Source: Olsenella_K sp036454645
GTDB taxonomy: Bacteria; Actinomycetota; Coriobacteriia; Coriobacteriales; Atopobiaceae
Assembly: GCA_036454645.1 (NCBI GenBank)
Contig: JAZHSQ010000020.1
Span: 1 to 42,683 of the forward strand
Reading direction: 5' to 3'
Length of the DNA: 42,683 nucleotides
The notes under the pieces: model-generated
Databases searched by the model: none
What the model saw: only the letters and a program-made list of their open reading frames with translations
What the model was told of the DNA's origin: nothing
In this document: positions 1-7,246 of the stretch, piece after piece
How positions within the stretch are numbered: position 1 is the first letter of the stretch
Layout: each line of letters starts with the position of its first letter
Made by a program: the position numbers and the translations under genes

Positions 1-66
1 GGGGGGGGGGGGGGGGGGGGGGCCCGGGGGGGGGGGGGGGGGGGGGCCCCCCCCCCCCCCCCCGCC
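1..66. repeat. Poly-G/poly-C low-complexity block at window edge
   Basis: Almost pure G runs (about 1-22 and 26-46) are followed by a pure C run (47-63), so the block could fold on itself. No gene or known element looks like this. The position at the window edge and the homopolymer composition suggest a sequencing or assembly artefact rather than biology. Confidence 0.75.
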
Positions 67-77
67 CCTCCATCGCA

Positions 78-99
78 GCCGGCCATTGCCGCGGCCGGC
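78..99 (-). terminator. GC-rich hairpin after the DUF4013 gene
   Basis: A 7-bp stem, GCCGGCC (78-84) with GGCCGGC (93-99), encloses an 8-nt loop just past the stop codon of the minus-strand gene ending at 116. There is no clear U-tract, so a terminator role is only inferred. Confidence 0.35.
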
Positions 100-115
100 C
101 GTGCCGGCGTCCGCG

Positions 116-1252
116 CTAATCCGAGTCGGAGGGCCCGTCGACGCGCACATCCGCGTCCGGGACGGGGTCGGGGTCGGACGGGGTCACGCCACCCCCTGCG
201 GCGTCGCCCTGGATGGCGGTGGCGTCCTGGGCAGCGGCAGCTGCCGGATCGACGGCGTCGCCGGCGGCCTTCGCCTCTGGCGCGGGCGACATCGACTCGG
301 TGGGCGCCGGGTCGATGACCTCGGTCGGAGTGTCGGGCTCCGGCGCGACGGCGGGCAGGCCGACCTCGGGCGGGTTGCCCTGGCCGGTCCCTCCCGTGAC
401 GTCAGCGGGCAGGGGGTCGTCGCTCGTCCCCCAGCGCGGGACGTCGAACTGCCGGAACCAGAGGCCGGTGGCGGTGGTCACCAGCAGGGTCATGACCTCG
501 TTCACCACGGAGCACGCGTACCAACCCACGAGCACGACGGGGGCGGCGCCGGCGAGCATGGAGACGACCTGGTCGAGGACGTAGGTCTCGAGGTAGGCCG
601 ACCCCATCCCGTAGCCGTAGCCGGACGCGTACATGCCGTTGGTGAGGTAGGCGATCCTCATGATGCTCGGCGCGGACATCAGAAGGACCACGAAGAGGAA
701 GACGATGGCGACCGCCCCGACGATGAGCCCGCCCAGCAGCTCGATGCCGAGGATGCGGAGAAGGCCGTTGGGGTCGCGCCTCATCATCTCCCCGGCCCTG
801 CTCGCCTTGTACCCGGCCCCGACCCTCTGGTAGATCGTCGCCCTCAGCATCGAGACCAGCAGCCACAGCTCGAGCGCGATCCCGAGGACGAACGACAGGA
901 TTCCCACGAGCGCCGAGGCGATCTCAGACCTCTCGGTCGCGGCCCCGAGCGCCCAGGTGAGCACCACGTAGATGGCGGACCATCCGAGAGCGACGAGGAA
1001 GGCGCGCCAGCCGCTGGCGATGCAGGTGCCCACCTTCACGTCCTTCTGCTTCGGGGCGGAGTCCACGCCCCAGGCCGTGAGGCGCGCCCACTCCTGCTCG
1101 TAGCCGCGCACGCCAAGCGGGCCGGCCACCGGGACGAGCTTGGCGATCGCGAGGACCAGGACGGGCTTGGCCCAGCCCTTGTCCCTCGTGAGGAGCGCCC
1201 AGGAACGGGAAAGGTATTTCGTCGGCGAGAATCCGTCGGTTCTGTCTGACAT
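116..1252 (-). CDS. DUF4013-like multi-pass membrane protein
   Basis: A 378-residue protein starting at ATG 1252, preceded by GAGAGGAAGG. The N-terminal part opens with an SRSWALLTRDKGW segment, which resembles the start of DUF4013 membrane proteins. Hydrophobic stretches follow at roughly residues 85-105, 115-140, 170-195 and 230-255, suggesting four to six membrane spans. The last 100 or so residues are a disordered Pro/Ala/Asp/Glu-rich tail with no obvious domain. DUF4013 proteins have no established biochemical function, and none is assigned here. The gene is a single transcription unit, with its promoter side facing a tandem 41-bp duplication and a tRNA gene. The family call rests on general pattern only; the membrane topology and the acidic tail are directly visible. 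Confidence 0.6.
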   Translation of the reverse strand: MSDRTDGFSPTKYLSRSWALLTRDKGWAKPVLVLAIAKLVPVAGPLGVRGYEQEWARLTAWGVDSAPKQKDVKVGTCIASGWRAFLVALGWSAIYVVLTWALGAATERSEIASALVGILSFVLGIALELWLLVSMLRATIYQRVGAGYKASRAGEMMRRDPNGLLRILGIELLGGLIVGAVAIVFLFVVLLMSAPSIMRIAYLTNGMYASGYGYGMGSAYLETYVLDQVVSMLAGAAPVVLVGWYACSVVNEVMTLLVTTATGLWFRQFDVPRWGTSDDPLPADVTGGTGQGNPPEVGLPAVAPEPDTPTEVIDPAPTESMSPAPEAKAAGDAVDPAAAAAQDATAIQGDAAGGGVTPSDPDPVPDADVRVDGPSDSD

Positions 1253-1304
1253 GAGCCTTCCTCTCTGCGAGACCTGCTTGCGCTATGGTAGCCGAACTGT
1301 GGCC

Positions 1305-1386
1305 GGAGCCTGGCGCATGCCGAGGACGGATGCCCCCTGCGGCGCGGAGCCTGGCGCATGCCGAGGACGGATGCCCCCTGCGGCGC
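1305..1386. repeat. Two perfect tandem copies of a 41-bp unit
   Basis: Copies at 1305-1345 and 1346-1386 are identical. The unit contains GGCGCATGCCGAGGACGG. It lies between the DUF4013 start and the tRNA-Ser terminator. Identity across the full unit suggests a recent tandem duplication. Confidence 0.9.
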
Positions 1387-1435
1387 GGCGCCTCCCGAAA
1401 TGGCACGATGGACGCGGCGCCTGGCCCCGACCCAC

Positions 1436-1464
1436 AAAAAAAGCCGGCTCGTGACGAGCCGGCT
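1436..1464 (-). terminator. Rho-independent terminator of tRNA-Ser(CGA)
   Basis: A perfect 10-bp stem (1442-1451 with 1455-1464) has a 3-nt loop, with seven A on the plus strand at 1436-1442. Read on the minus strand it is a hairpin followed by a U-tract, 10 bases beyond the tRNA 3' end. Confidence 0.9.
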
Positions 1465-1474
1465 GCTGGGCAAA

Positions 1475-1564
1475 TGGCGGAGGAGGAGGGATTCGAACCC
1501 TCGTAGCACCGAAGTGCTAAACGGTTTTCGAGACCGCCGCATTCAACCACTCTGCCACCCCTCC
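1475..1564 (-). tRNA. tRNA-Ser, anticodon CGA
   Basis: On the minus strand the gene begins GGAGGGGTGGCAGAGTGG and ends CCTCCGCCA with CCA encoded. The anticodon arm reads GGTCTCGAAAACC, placing CGA at 34-36. A long variable arm, TAGCACTTCGGTGCTA, is typical of tRNA-Ser. The acceptor stem pairs with one G-U. Confidence 0.95.
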
Positions 1565-1573
1565 GTAAGGGTG

Positions 1574-1606
1574 ACGCGGCGCCTCATCTGGGACGGGGCG
1601 CCGCGT
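1574..1606 (-). terminator. Hairpin between the two tRNA-Ser genes
   Basis: A perfect 10-bp stem, ACGCGGCGCC (1574-1583) with GGCGCCGCGT (1597-1606), has a 13-nt loop. It lies between the two minus-strand tRNA genes. No real U-tract follows, so it could be a weak terminator or a processing element in a shared transcript. Confidence 0.4.
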
Positions 1607-1614
1607 GGATTTAC

Positions 1615-1705
1615 TGGCGGAGAGTCTGGGATTTGAACCCAGGATACGCTTTAGGCGTATACACGATTTCCAATCGTGCTCCTTCGGCCACTCGGACAAC
1701 TCTCC
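1615..1705 (-). tRNA. tRNA-Ser, anticodon GGA
   Basis: The minus strand starts GGAGAGTTGTCCGAGTGG and ends CTCTCCGCCA. The anticodon arm CGATTGGAAATCG gives anticodon GGA. A long variable arm, ATACGCCTAAAGCGTAT, supports serine identity. It lies upstream of tRNA-Ser(CGA) on the same strand. Confidence 0.95.
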
Positions 1706-1723
1706 GTAAATACCGCGAGGGAA

Positions 1724-1729
1724 AGTATA
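1724..1729 (-). promoter_or_regulatory. Possible -10 box for the tRNA-Ser pair
   Basis: TATACT on the minus strand lies 18 bases upstream of the tRNA-Ser(GGA) 5' end. No convincing -35 box is visible at the usual spacing, so this is a weak call. Confidence 0.3.
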
Positions 1730-1906
1730 CACGAGTCCGCCCGAGACGCGCCGAGAATTTTGGGCGAGTTTCTAACCGCTCGGTCCAGCCGCTGTCGGGA
1801 AGGCCCCAACTATACTTTTGACCTGGAGATTTCGCTTCTTCGCCCCTCCGGGGGCCTCATCCGGTATGGTCGCCATTCCACAGACCGTTCGCAAAAGGAG
1901 AAGCCC

Positions 1907-2749
1907 GTGCTCGACTTCCTCTTCTCTTCCGGCAGCGCAGACCTGGCCAGCCTGAACCTCCCCACCTGGCTCGACCTCTCCTCGGTCATAGTGGGATCTC
2001 TCTCTGGAATCCTGGTAGGCCAGGAGCGCAAGCTCGACTTCGTCGGCATCATGACCATCTCCATCATCGGGGGCCTGGGCGGAGGGCTCATCCGCGACGT
2101 CATCATGCAGCACGGCGTCTACATGCTCGAGTCGCACCTCGCCATCCCCGCGACGCTCTTCGCCGGCCTCGTGGGCTTCCTGTTCCCGCAGGTGCTGACC
2201 CGTCACCCCCACCTCCTCGAGTGGGTGGACATCTTCTCCGTGGCCCTGTTCGTCGCTGGCGGCACGAGCAAGGCGATCGCCTGCGAGCTCAACGGCTACG
2301 CCGCGGTGCTCATGGGCATCATCACCGGCGTCGGCGGCGGCATGCTCAGGGACGTGTTCCTCGGCGAGGTCCCGAAGGTCTTCAGGGCAGGCACCTACTA
2401 CGCGCTCTGCGCGGTCACAGGGGCCCTGGCGTACTACGTGTGCATCAGGTTCTTCCTGCTGCGCCAGTTCTGGGCCCTGCTCGCGTGCATCGTCGCGACC
2501 GTAGGCCTGAGGAGGGCGTCTCTCAGGTACGACATCCGCTCGTCGTCCTCGGTCAACCTCGAGCCGCGCCTCGACAGCGCCTACCAGACGCTGAGGACCC
2601 ATTGGTCGAGGTCCGAGGCCAGCCGCGAGTCGGAGCCGGGGCGGCCCTCGGAGCCCGACGCCCGGGCCGAGGACGGAGCCGACGGGGACGCCGGGCACGA
2701 GACGAGGGACGGGGCCGAGCGCGGAGCGCAGGGCGCGGTCGAGCGCTAA
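1907..2749 (+). CDS. TRIC/UPF0126-family membrane channel
   Basis: A 280-residue protein. GTG 1907 is chosen because AAAAGGAG sits just upstream; earlier in-frame starts would lie within the tRNA gene. The fold is the duplicated three-helix TRIC/UPF0126 unit. The first repeat carries the signature GGLGGGLIRDV (about residue 55) and the second GVGGGMLRDVFLGEVP (about residue 140). Bacterial members are trimeric inner-membrane channels or glycine transporters. Six or seven hydrophobic segments are visible over residues 15-215. The C-terminal 60 residues are a polar, Arg/Glu/Asp-rich tail predicted to be disordered. It is a single gene, convergent with bipA, with a strong hairpin between them. 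The ion or substrate cannot be told from sequence. Confidence 0.85.
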   Translation: MLDFLFSSGSADLASLNLPTWLDLSSVIVGSLSGILVGQERKLDFVGIMTISIIGGLGGGLIRDVIMQHGVYMLESHLAIPATLFAGLVGFLFPQVLTRHPHLLEWVDIFSVALFVAGGTSKAIACELNGYAAVLMGIITGVGGGMLRDVFLGEVPKVFRAGTYYALCAVTGALAYYVCIRFFLLRQFWALLACIVATVGLRRASLRYDIRSSSSVNLEPRLDSAYQTLRTHWSRSEASRESEPGRPSEPDARAEDGADGDAGHETRDGAERGAQGAVER

Positions 2750-2755
2750 TGAGAA

Positions 2756-2777
2756 GGGGAGGGCAAGAGCCCTCCCC
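2756..2777. terminator. Hairpin between convergent TRIC and bipA genes
   Basis: A perfect 9-bp stem, GGGGAGGGC (2756-2764) with GCCCTCCCC (2769-2777), has loop AAGA. It sits 6 bases after the TRIC stop and about 40 bases from the bipA stop, so it could serve both strands. U-tracts are poor. Confidence 0.6.
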
Positions 2778-2779
2778 CG

Positions 2780-2795
2780 GTACTGCGCACGTATT
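2780..2795 (+). repeat. 16-bp near-repeat flanking bipA, copy 1
   Basis: The consensus GTACTGCGYAYGTATT occurs here and at 4731-4746, with 14 of 16 bases identical. The copies sit on opposite sides of bipA in the same orientation. Confidence 0.5.
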
Positions 2796-2816
2796 CTAGG
2801 TGTCCGCGCCCCGGCA

Positions 2817-4661
2817 CTAGCCGTTGAGCTTGGCGACCTTGCCGTGCTGGACCGCCCACTTGCGGCGCTCGACCTCGGTCAGCAGGCGCTTGCGCATGCG
2901 GATGAAGTGCGGCGTGACCTCGACGAGCTCGTCGTCCATGATGTACTCGAGCGCCTCCTCGAGGCTGAAGACCTTCGGGGGAGTGAGCTGCACGGCGATG
3001 TTGGCGGTGGAGCTGCGCTGGTTGCCGAGGTTCTTGCTGCGCGCGACGTTGACGGTCATGTCGCCGGGCCTCGACCTCGCGCCCACGAGCATGCCCTCGT
3101 AGCACTCGTCGCCAGGCGCGATGAAGAGGGTGCCGCGGTCCTGCAGCGTGCCAAGCGCGTAGGCGACGGCCTTCTCCGTGCTCATGGAGATCATGGCGCC
3201 GTTCTGCCTGGTGCCGATCTCGCCGGCGTAGGGGCCGTACTCGGCGAAGGTGTGGTAGAAGACCGCGTCGCCGTGGGTGACGTTCATGATCCTCGTCTTC
3301 AGGCCCATGATGCCCCTGGTGGGGATGCTGAACTCGAGGTGGGTCTGGGTCGTGCCCGTCTCCATGTTGGTCATGGTGCCGCCGGCGTTGCCGAAGACCT
3401 CGATGACCTTGCCGGAGAACTCGGGGTTGCACTCGACGACGGCGTTCTCGACGGGCTCCAGGACCTGGCCGTGCTCCTTCTTGAAGAGGACGCGCGGGCG
3501 GCCCACCTGGAACTCGAAGCCCTCGCGGCGCATGGCCTCCATGAGGACGGAGAGGTGCAGGATGCCGCGGCCCGCCACCTCGACGCCGGTCTTGTCGGGG
3601 AGCTCCTCGATGCGCATGGTCACGTTGTTCTCGCGCTCCTGCATCAGGCGCTCCTTGAGCTGGCGCCCACCCACGATGTCGCCGTCCCGGCCGACCAGGG
3701 GAGAGGTGCTCGCCTCGAAGACGACCGAGAGGGTCGGCGGGTCGATCTCGATCGGCTCCAGCTCGACGGGGTTCTCGGGGTCGGTGTAGACGTCGCCGAT
3801 GTCGGTGTGGTCGATGCCCACAACCGCGGCGATGTCGCCGGCCTCGGCGTGGTCGCACTCCTTGCGGCCGAGGTAGTCGAAGGTGAAGAGCTGCTTCACG
3901 TGCGCCATGGCGCGCGAGCCGTCGTTCTTGACCACGAGGATGGCGTCACCGTCGTGGATGGTGCCGGAGTAGATGCGGCCGATGCCGATGCGCCCGACGT
4001 AGTCGGAGTGGTCGATGGTCACGCACTGCATGGCGAGGGGGCCGTCGAGGTCCACGTCGGGGGCGGGCATCTCGTCCACGATCATGTCGAGCAGCGGGTA
4101 CATGTCCATGTTGCCGTCATCGGGGGAGAGGCGGGCGTAGCCGTTCACGGCTGAGGCGTACACCACGTGCTCCATGGCGAACTCGAGCTGCCCGTCGGTG
4201 GCTCCGAGGTCCATCATCAGGTCGAGCGACTGGTTGAGAGCGTTCTCGGGGTTGGCGCCCTCGCGGTCGATCTTGTTGATCACGATCATGACCTGCAGGT
4301 GGGCTGCGATGGCGTGCCTCAGGACGAAGCGGGTCTGGGGCATGGGGCCCTCGGCCGCGTCGACGAGCAGGAGCGCGCCGTCGGCCATCTTGAGGACTCG
4401 CTCGACCTCGCCGCCGAAGTCGGCGTGGCCCGGCGTATCGATGACGTTGATCTTCACGCCCTTGTACTCGATGGAGATGTTCTTGGAGAGGATCGTGATG
4501 CCGCGCTCGCGCTCCTGGTCGTTCGAGTCGAGCACGCGCTCCTGGACCTGCTGCCCCTCCCTGAAGGCATCAGTCGCCTTGAGCATCCCGTCGACCAGGG
4601 TCGTCTTTCCATGGTCGACGTGAGCGATGATCGCGATGTTCCTGATGGTTTTCTGCAGCAT
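2817..4661 (-). CDS. typA: Ribosome-associated GTPase BipA/TypA
   Basis: A 614-residue translational GTPase of normal length for BipA. The start is ATG 4661, giving MLQKTIRNIAIIAHVDHGKT; a TTG at 4709 and an ATG at 4685 in the same frame would add 16 and 8 residues that are unlike the family. The G1 motif AHVDHGKTT is at residues 13-21, DTPGHADF (G3) near 76, and NKID (G4) near 130. EF-G-like domains III and V and the BipA-specific C-terminal domain follow, ending near AKLNG. BipA binds the 70S ribosome or 50S precursors and supports 50S assembly and growth under stress. The gene is monocistronic between convergent TRIC and a downstream-oriented hypothetical gene. A 16-bp near-repeat occurs on each side of it. 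Confidence 0.97.
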   Translation of the reverse strand: MLQKTIRNIAIIAHVDHGKTTLVDGMLKATDAFREGQQVQERVLDSNDQERERGITILSKNISIEYKGVKINVIDTPGHADFGGEVERVLKMADGALLLVDAAEGPMPQTRFVLRHAIAAHLQVMIVINKIDREGANPENALNQSLDLMMDLGATDGQLEFAMEHVVYASAVNGYARLSPDDGNMDMYPLLDMIVDEMPAPDVDLDGPLAMQCVTIDHSDYVGRIGIGRIYSGTIHDGDAILVVKNDGSRAMAHVKQLFTFDYLGRKECDHAEAGDIAAVVGIDHTDIGDVYTDPENPVELEPIEIDPPTLSVVFEASTSPLVGRDGDIVGGRQLKERLMQERENNVTMRIEELPDKTGVEVAGRGILHLSVLMEAMRREGFEFQVGRPRVLFKKEHGQVLEPVENAVVECNPEFSGKVIEVFGNAGGTMTNMETGTTQTHLEFSIPTRGIMGLKTRIMNVTHGDAVFYHTFAEYGPYAGEIGTRQNGAMISMSTEKAVAYALGTLQDRGTLFIAPGDECYEGMLVGARSRPGDMTVNVARSKNLGNQRSSTANIAVQLTPPKVFSLEEALEYIMDDELVEVTPHFIRMRKRLLTEVERRKWAVQHGKVAKLNG

Positions 4662-4730
4662 GCGTCCTCGTTTCCTACTCGGCATCTTCCTTCTGATGCG
4701 CTGATACAAATGTAGTTTGTCCCACCGAAA

Positions 4731-4746
4731 GTACTGCGTATGTATT
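4731..4746 (+). repeat. 16-bp near-repeat flanking bipA, copy 2
   Basis: This is the second copy of GTACTGCGYAYGTATT (see 2780-2795). It lies about 70 bases upstream of the bipA start, in its probable promoter region, so it may contain regulatory sequence rather than be a transposition scar. Confidence 0.5.
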
Positions 4747-4770
4747 ACCCATTGTTAGGGCCGGTGTGTC

Positions 4771-5226
4771 CTAGAGCAGGGACTCGGTGATTCCAGCCGG
4801 GGCCGGGTCGCTCCATCGGAACCGGTCGCCCTCTCCCTTGCCGGCCACGTACGAGAAAGCGGAGTAGCTCGTACGTCCGCGCTCGCCGAACTCGACGAGC
4901 ACCGCGTCCTGGTAGACGCCCGACTCGTCTGCCACCGCGCCCTCGTATGCGATGGCGTAGCGCACGGGTTCGGCGCCTTCGGCGCGCCGTTCCTTGGCGA
5001 GCTCCCTCACCTTGGTGCGCGCGCCCTCGAGGAGCTCCTCCGGGCCGTCGTCGGAGAGCTCGAAGGAGGAGACCTCGCCGTCGGCGCGCTCCACGACGAG
5101 AAGGACGTTCAGGTCATCGCCCTCCGCCAGCATGTCCAGGGCGTCTCCCAGCAAAGCGCTCGTGAGCGCGTCGAGCTCGGGCGAGATGTCGCCACGTGCC
5201 TTCGATGAGCTGTCGTCGTTTCTCAT
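4771..5226 (-). CDS. Hypothetical acidic cytoplasmic protein
   Basis: A 151-residue protein from ATG 5226, with GAAGG eight bases upstream. No signal peptide or membrane segment is visible. The sequence is rich in Glu and Asp. It has alternating strand-like stretches (NVLLVVERADG at about 40-50, PVRYAIAYEGAV at about 87-98, QDAVLVEFGERG at about 105-116) around a helical Glu/Arg region, which suggests a small alpha/beta fold. I do not recognise the family. It lies upstream of bipA in the same orientation, about 110 bases away with an apparent bipA leader between, so co-transcription is uncertain. Its own upstream side borders the membrane-anchored RHH gene with about 140 bases between. Confidence 0.7.
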   Translation of the reverse strand: MRNDDSSSKARGDISPELDALTSALLGDALDMLAEGDDLNVLLVVERADGEVSSFELSDDGPEELLEGARTKVRELAKERRAEGAEPVRYAIAYEGAVADESGVYQDAVLVEFGERGRTSYSAFSYVAGKGEGDRFRWSDPAPAGITESLL

Positions 5227-5369
5227 AGTGCTTGCCTTCGGTCGGCGTCCATGGGCGCAGAGCGCCCCTCATAGATACTAGCGCGTTTGCAAACCCGCGA
5301 TTATAGCGTTCGGCGCGGCCATCCACTCTGCGCCTTACCTTCATCTCGGGTCTTACTGCGCCTCTGCCC

Positions 5370-6104
5370 CTAGCGGGTGAGGGCAACCACGAGGATAACG
5401 GCGAGGCAGGCGACGAGCACGACGAGGGCAGGGACCCAGGGGTTCATTGCCTTCTCAGGCTTCTGGTCCTGGGCCTTGGTGAGGTAGTCATCCAGGGCGT
5501 CAGAGACGATCTTCTTGGTCCTCTCGTCTGCCTGCTGCTGCAGCTCCTCCTCGGTCGGCTCCTTCGGGGTGTCGATCTCGGGGTAGGCGAGCTCTCCCTC
5601 TATCTCCACCTCCTCGGGCTTGGTGTAGCCGTGTATGTCGTTGATGGCCTCGGCCATCTGCTTCATCTGGAGGCCCTTCGCCTGGCTGTCCTGGGCCAGC
5701 ACGTCGAGCTTCTTGGCGAGGTCCGCGACCTCCGCCGCAGTGGCAGGCCTCTGGTCCCCCGTCATCTGCAGCCCGATTCGCGCGTAGTACCCGAGCGCCT
5801 CGGCCTCCGTGCACTCGTGCTCCGTCGAGTAGGCCTGAATCCTGTCCTTTATGTCGGCGGGCACAATCGCCGCCGGCGAGGTAGCCGACGTCCCCTGCTC
5901 ACCGAGGCTCTCGATCTTCTCCTCTATCTTCGCGATGTCATCCGAGGAGATGGGCCTGCCGGAGTCCTCTATCTCTATGCCGGCTCGGGCGAAGTGGCTC
6001 ATGGCCTCCGCCTTGGTGCACTGGTGCTCCGCCGCGTAGGACTGAATCTTCTCGTTGATGTCCTCGGGCATGCGCATGCTGAACGTGGTGAGCTTCTTGG
6101 GCAT
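5370..6104 (-). CDS. Tandem ribbon-helix-helix protein with C-terminal membrane anchor
   Basis: A 244-residue protein from ATG 6104 with an excellent AAAAAGGAG site. Residues 5-45 form an RHH (Arc/CopG-type) unit: strand TTFSMRMP, helix EDINEKIQSYAAEHQ, turn, helix AEAMSHFARAGIEI. Residues 80-118 repeat it: PADIKDRIQAYSTEHE, then TEAEALGYYARIGLQM. The spacing and residues match, so this is an internal duplication. A polar, Glu/Gln/Lys-rich, probably coiled-coil segment covers about 125-215. Residues 221-243 are strongly hydrophobic (VPALVVLVACLAVILVVAL), followed by a terminal Arg: a tail anchor or single span. RHH domains normally bind DNA as dimers, so the protein could tether DNA to the membrane or be a membrane-held regulator; this is inference. 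Upstream is an AT-rich island of phased GTATTA motifs. Function is unknown. Confidence 0.85.
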   Translation of the reverse strand: MPKKLTTFSMRMPEDINEKIQSYAAEHQCTKAEAMSHFARAGIEIEDSGRPISSDDIAKIEEKIESLGEQGTSATSPAAIVPADIKDRIQAYSTEHECTEAEALGYYARIGLQMTGDQRPATAAEVADLAKKLDVLAQDSQAKGLQMKQMAEAINDIHGYTKPEEVEIEGELAYPEIDTPKEPTEEELQQQADERTKKIVSDALDDYLTKAQDQKPEKAMNPWVPALVVLVACLAVILVVALTR

Positions 6105-6122
6105 TACGGACTCCTTTTTCGT

Positions 6123-6340
6123 TAATACATCCTCATTCTATTCCACAGGAACGTATTTCATGGATGTATGACGAGGTATCACACTCATTCGATAGGTAAT
6201 ACACATTCTCTAGTATTCACAATTTTGTTACTGCCATTTTGATATCGATATTATCCGCACGATTTTGTTTGTATTATCCAAGTTGGCTTCTGTATTATCT
6301 ATAACTCCCTCATCGTATTGTGAATGCAATCTCGTATTAT
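6123..6340. promoter_or_regulatory. AT-rich island with phased GTATTA-type motifs
   Basis: Plus-strand motifs start at 6248 (ATATTATCC), 6271 (GTATTATCC), 6292 (GTATTATCT), 6315 (GTATTG) and 6334 (GTATTAT). Their spacings are 23, 21, 23 and 19 bp, close to two helical turns. Inverted copies (TAATAC) lie at 6123-6128, directly before the ribosome binding site of the RHH gene, and at 6197-6202. The island is far more AT-rich than its surroundings. It probably contains the promoter of the RHH gene and may be its autoregulatory or tethering site. Motif positions are read directly; protein binding is inference. Confidence 0.55.
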
Positions 6341-6784
6341 TGTCATATCCGACTTACGTCCACTCGGCATGCCAGAATCATCCCATCCAGTCAGTGGGGT
6401 GACCTTTCGCCCTCTGGGTTGGCTACACGCACCGCACGAGCCGAGGTCCACTAGAGCGCGACTCGAGCCTATGGGTTGCCTTTGAGTGCGGCTCGGCTTT
6501 GAGTGCGCACCTGACTCATCCTGCGCGTAGCGTCTCAAGCCTATGGAATGGCCTTGGGGCCCTGCAGCCTTGAGGCATCGGGTTTGCCGCTCGCTTCGTG
6601 CCGGTCGCCCGGCAGCTCGTCACCACGCGTGCAAATGGCGGCCTGGGATATGTGGAAACGCTGGGTCGAATGGCGCCGGATGAGAGAAGCGGCAGCCGTA
6701 TGCCTGCGCAGCCTCCGCCATGGACGCACGTGCATACTGCGGCGCCTCGTCCTCCTGCCCCAGCAGACGCCCACCGCAGATACG
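6341..6784. other. Intergenic stretch without a supportable gene
   Basis: About 440 bases separate the AT-rich island from the tRNA-Ala terminator. Short reading frames exist but none has a ribosome binding site and plausible protein composition together. A short direct repeat, TTTGAGTGCG, occurs at 6481-6490 and 6498-6507 (17-bp offset). Nothing else is recognised. Confidence 0.6.
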
Positions 6785-6810
6785 AAAAAGGCCAGGCGCA
6801 AGGCCTGGCC
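6785..6810 (-). terminator. Rho-independent terminator of tRNA-Ala
   Basis: An 8-bp stem, GGCCAGGC (6790-6797) with GCCTGGCC (6803-6810), has five plus-strand A at 6785-6789. This gives a hairpin plus U-tract on the minus strand, 10 bases past the tRNA-Ala 3' end. Confidence 0.85.
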
Positions 6811-6820
6811 AATAGATGCT

Positions 6821-6896
6821 TGGTGGAGACAATGGGGTTCGAACCCACGACCTCAGGCTTGCAAAGCCCGCGCTCTCCCAGCTGAGCTATGTCCCC
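6821..6896 (-). tRNA. tRNA-Ala, anticodon TGC
   Basis: The minus strand starts GGGGACATAGCTCAGCTGG and ends GTCTCCACCA with CCA encoded. The anticodon arm CGGGCTTTGCAAGCCTG gives TGC. All four arms pair. Confidence 0.96.
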
Positions 6897-6912
6897 GGAT
6901 TCCCCACTGATG

Positions 6913-6959
6913 TAATAAACGCCCCAGCGGCGACTCGGCTCACGCTGGGGCGTTTATTA
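6913..6959. terminator. 16-bp stem hairpin between tRNA-Ile and tRNA-Ala
   Basis: A perfect 16-bp stem, TAATAAACGCCCCAGC (6913-6928) with GCTGGGGCGTTTATTA (6944-6959), has a 15-nt loop. The A/T-rich base of the stem gives U-rich flanks on both strands. It should terminate tRNA-Ile transcription, so tRNA-Ala needs its own promoter or read-through. Confidence 0.8.
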
Positions 6960-6969
6960 TCAAAGAAAG

Positions 6970-7046
6970 TGGTGGGCCCGACAAGGTTCGAACTTGTGAC
7001 CTCCCGGTTATCAGCCGGACGCTCTGACCAACTGAGCTACGGGCCC
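6970..7046 (-). tRNA. tRNA-Ile, anticodon GAT
   Basis: The minus strand starts GGGCCCGTAGCTCAGTTGG and ends CGGGCCCACCA. The anticodon loop CTGATAA within a CCGG stem gives GAT. It stands outside any rRNA operon, although the Ile-Ala pairing recalls the usual 16S-23S spacer pair. Confidence 0.96.
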
Positions 7047-7060
7047 ATCCGCAAGAATGT

Positions 7061-7089
7061 ACAATACGCCCTCTCTATCCCTATGTCAA
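7061..7089 (-). promoter_or_regulatory. Promoter of tRNA-Ile
   Basis: On the minus strand, TTGACA (7084-7089) and TATTGT (7061-7066) are separated by exactly 17 bases. The -10 box ends 14 bases before the mature tRNA 5' end, a consensus-type strong promoter. Confidence 0.85.
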
Positions 7090-7178
7090 CGAGAATCTTG
7101 AAAAAGTTGGCAGCAATCTGGGTAAGCCATATGCAGAGTTCGTCTGCGACGGCATTTGCGGCCCGGGGCGCGGCAATC

Positions 7179-7187
7179 TGCTATACC
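7179..7187 (+). promoter_or_regulatory. Extended -10 promoter of the DUF151 gene
   Basis: TGCTATACC forms an extended -10 element (TGnTATAnn) about 60 bases before the start codon. No clear -35 box is seen at 16-18 bases. Confidence 0.5.
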
Positions 7188-7246
7188 GTTGCGAAACACG
7201 TTGGGTCCACGAGACGCGTTGGGCCACAAGCCCAGGGAGAAGCCAC

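Noticed and set aside
2844..4154. Plus-strand frame antisense to bipA (436 codons)
   Set aside because: It is rich in Val, Asp, Gly and His repeats typical of an antisense shadow in high-GC DNA. BipA motifs are unambiguous on the other strand.
6299..6538. 79-codon minus-strand frame in the gap before tRNA-Ala
   Set aside because: It starts inside the AT-rich motif island, lacks a clear ribosome binding site, and has a composition unlike neighbouring proteins.
6821..7046. Part of an rRNA operon (Ile-Ala tRNA spacer pair)
   Set aside because: No 16S or 23S sequence flanks the pair. A strong promoter and a terminator show they are stand-alone genes.
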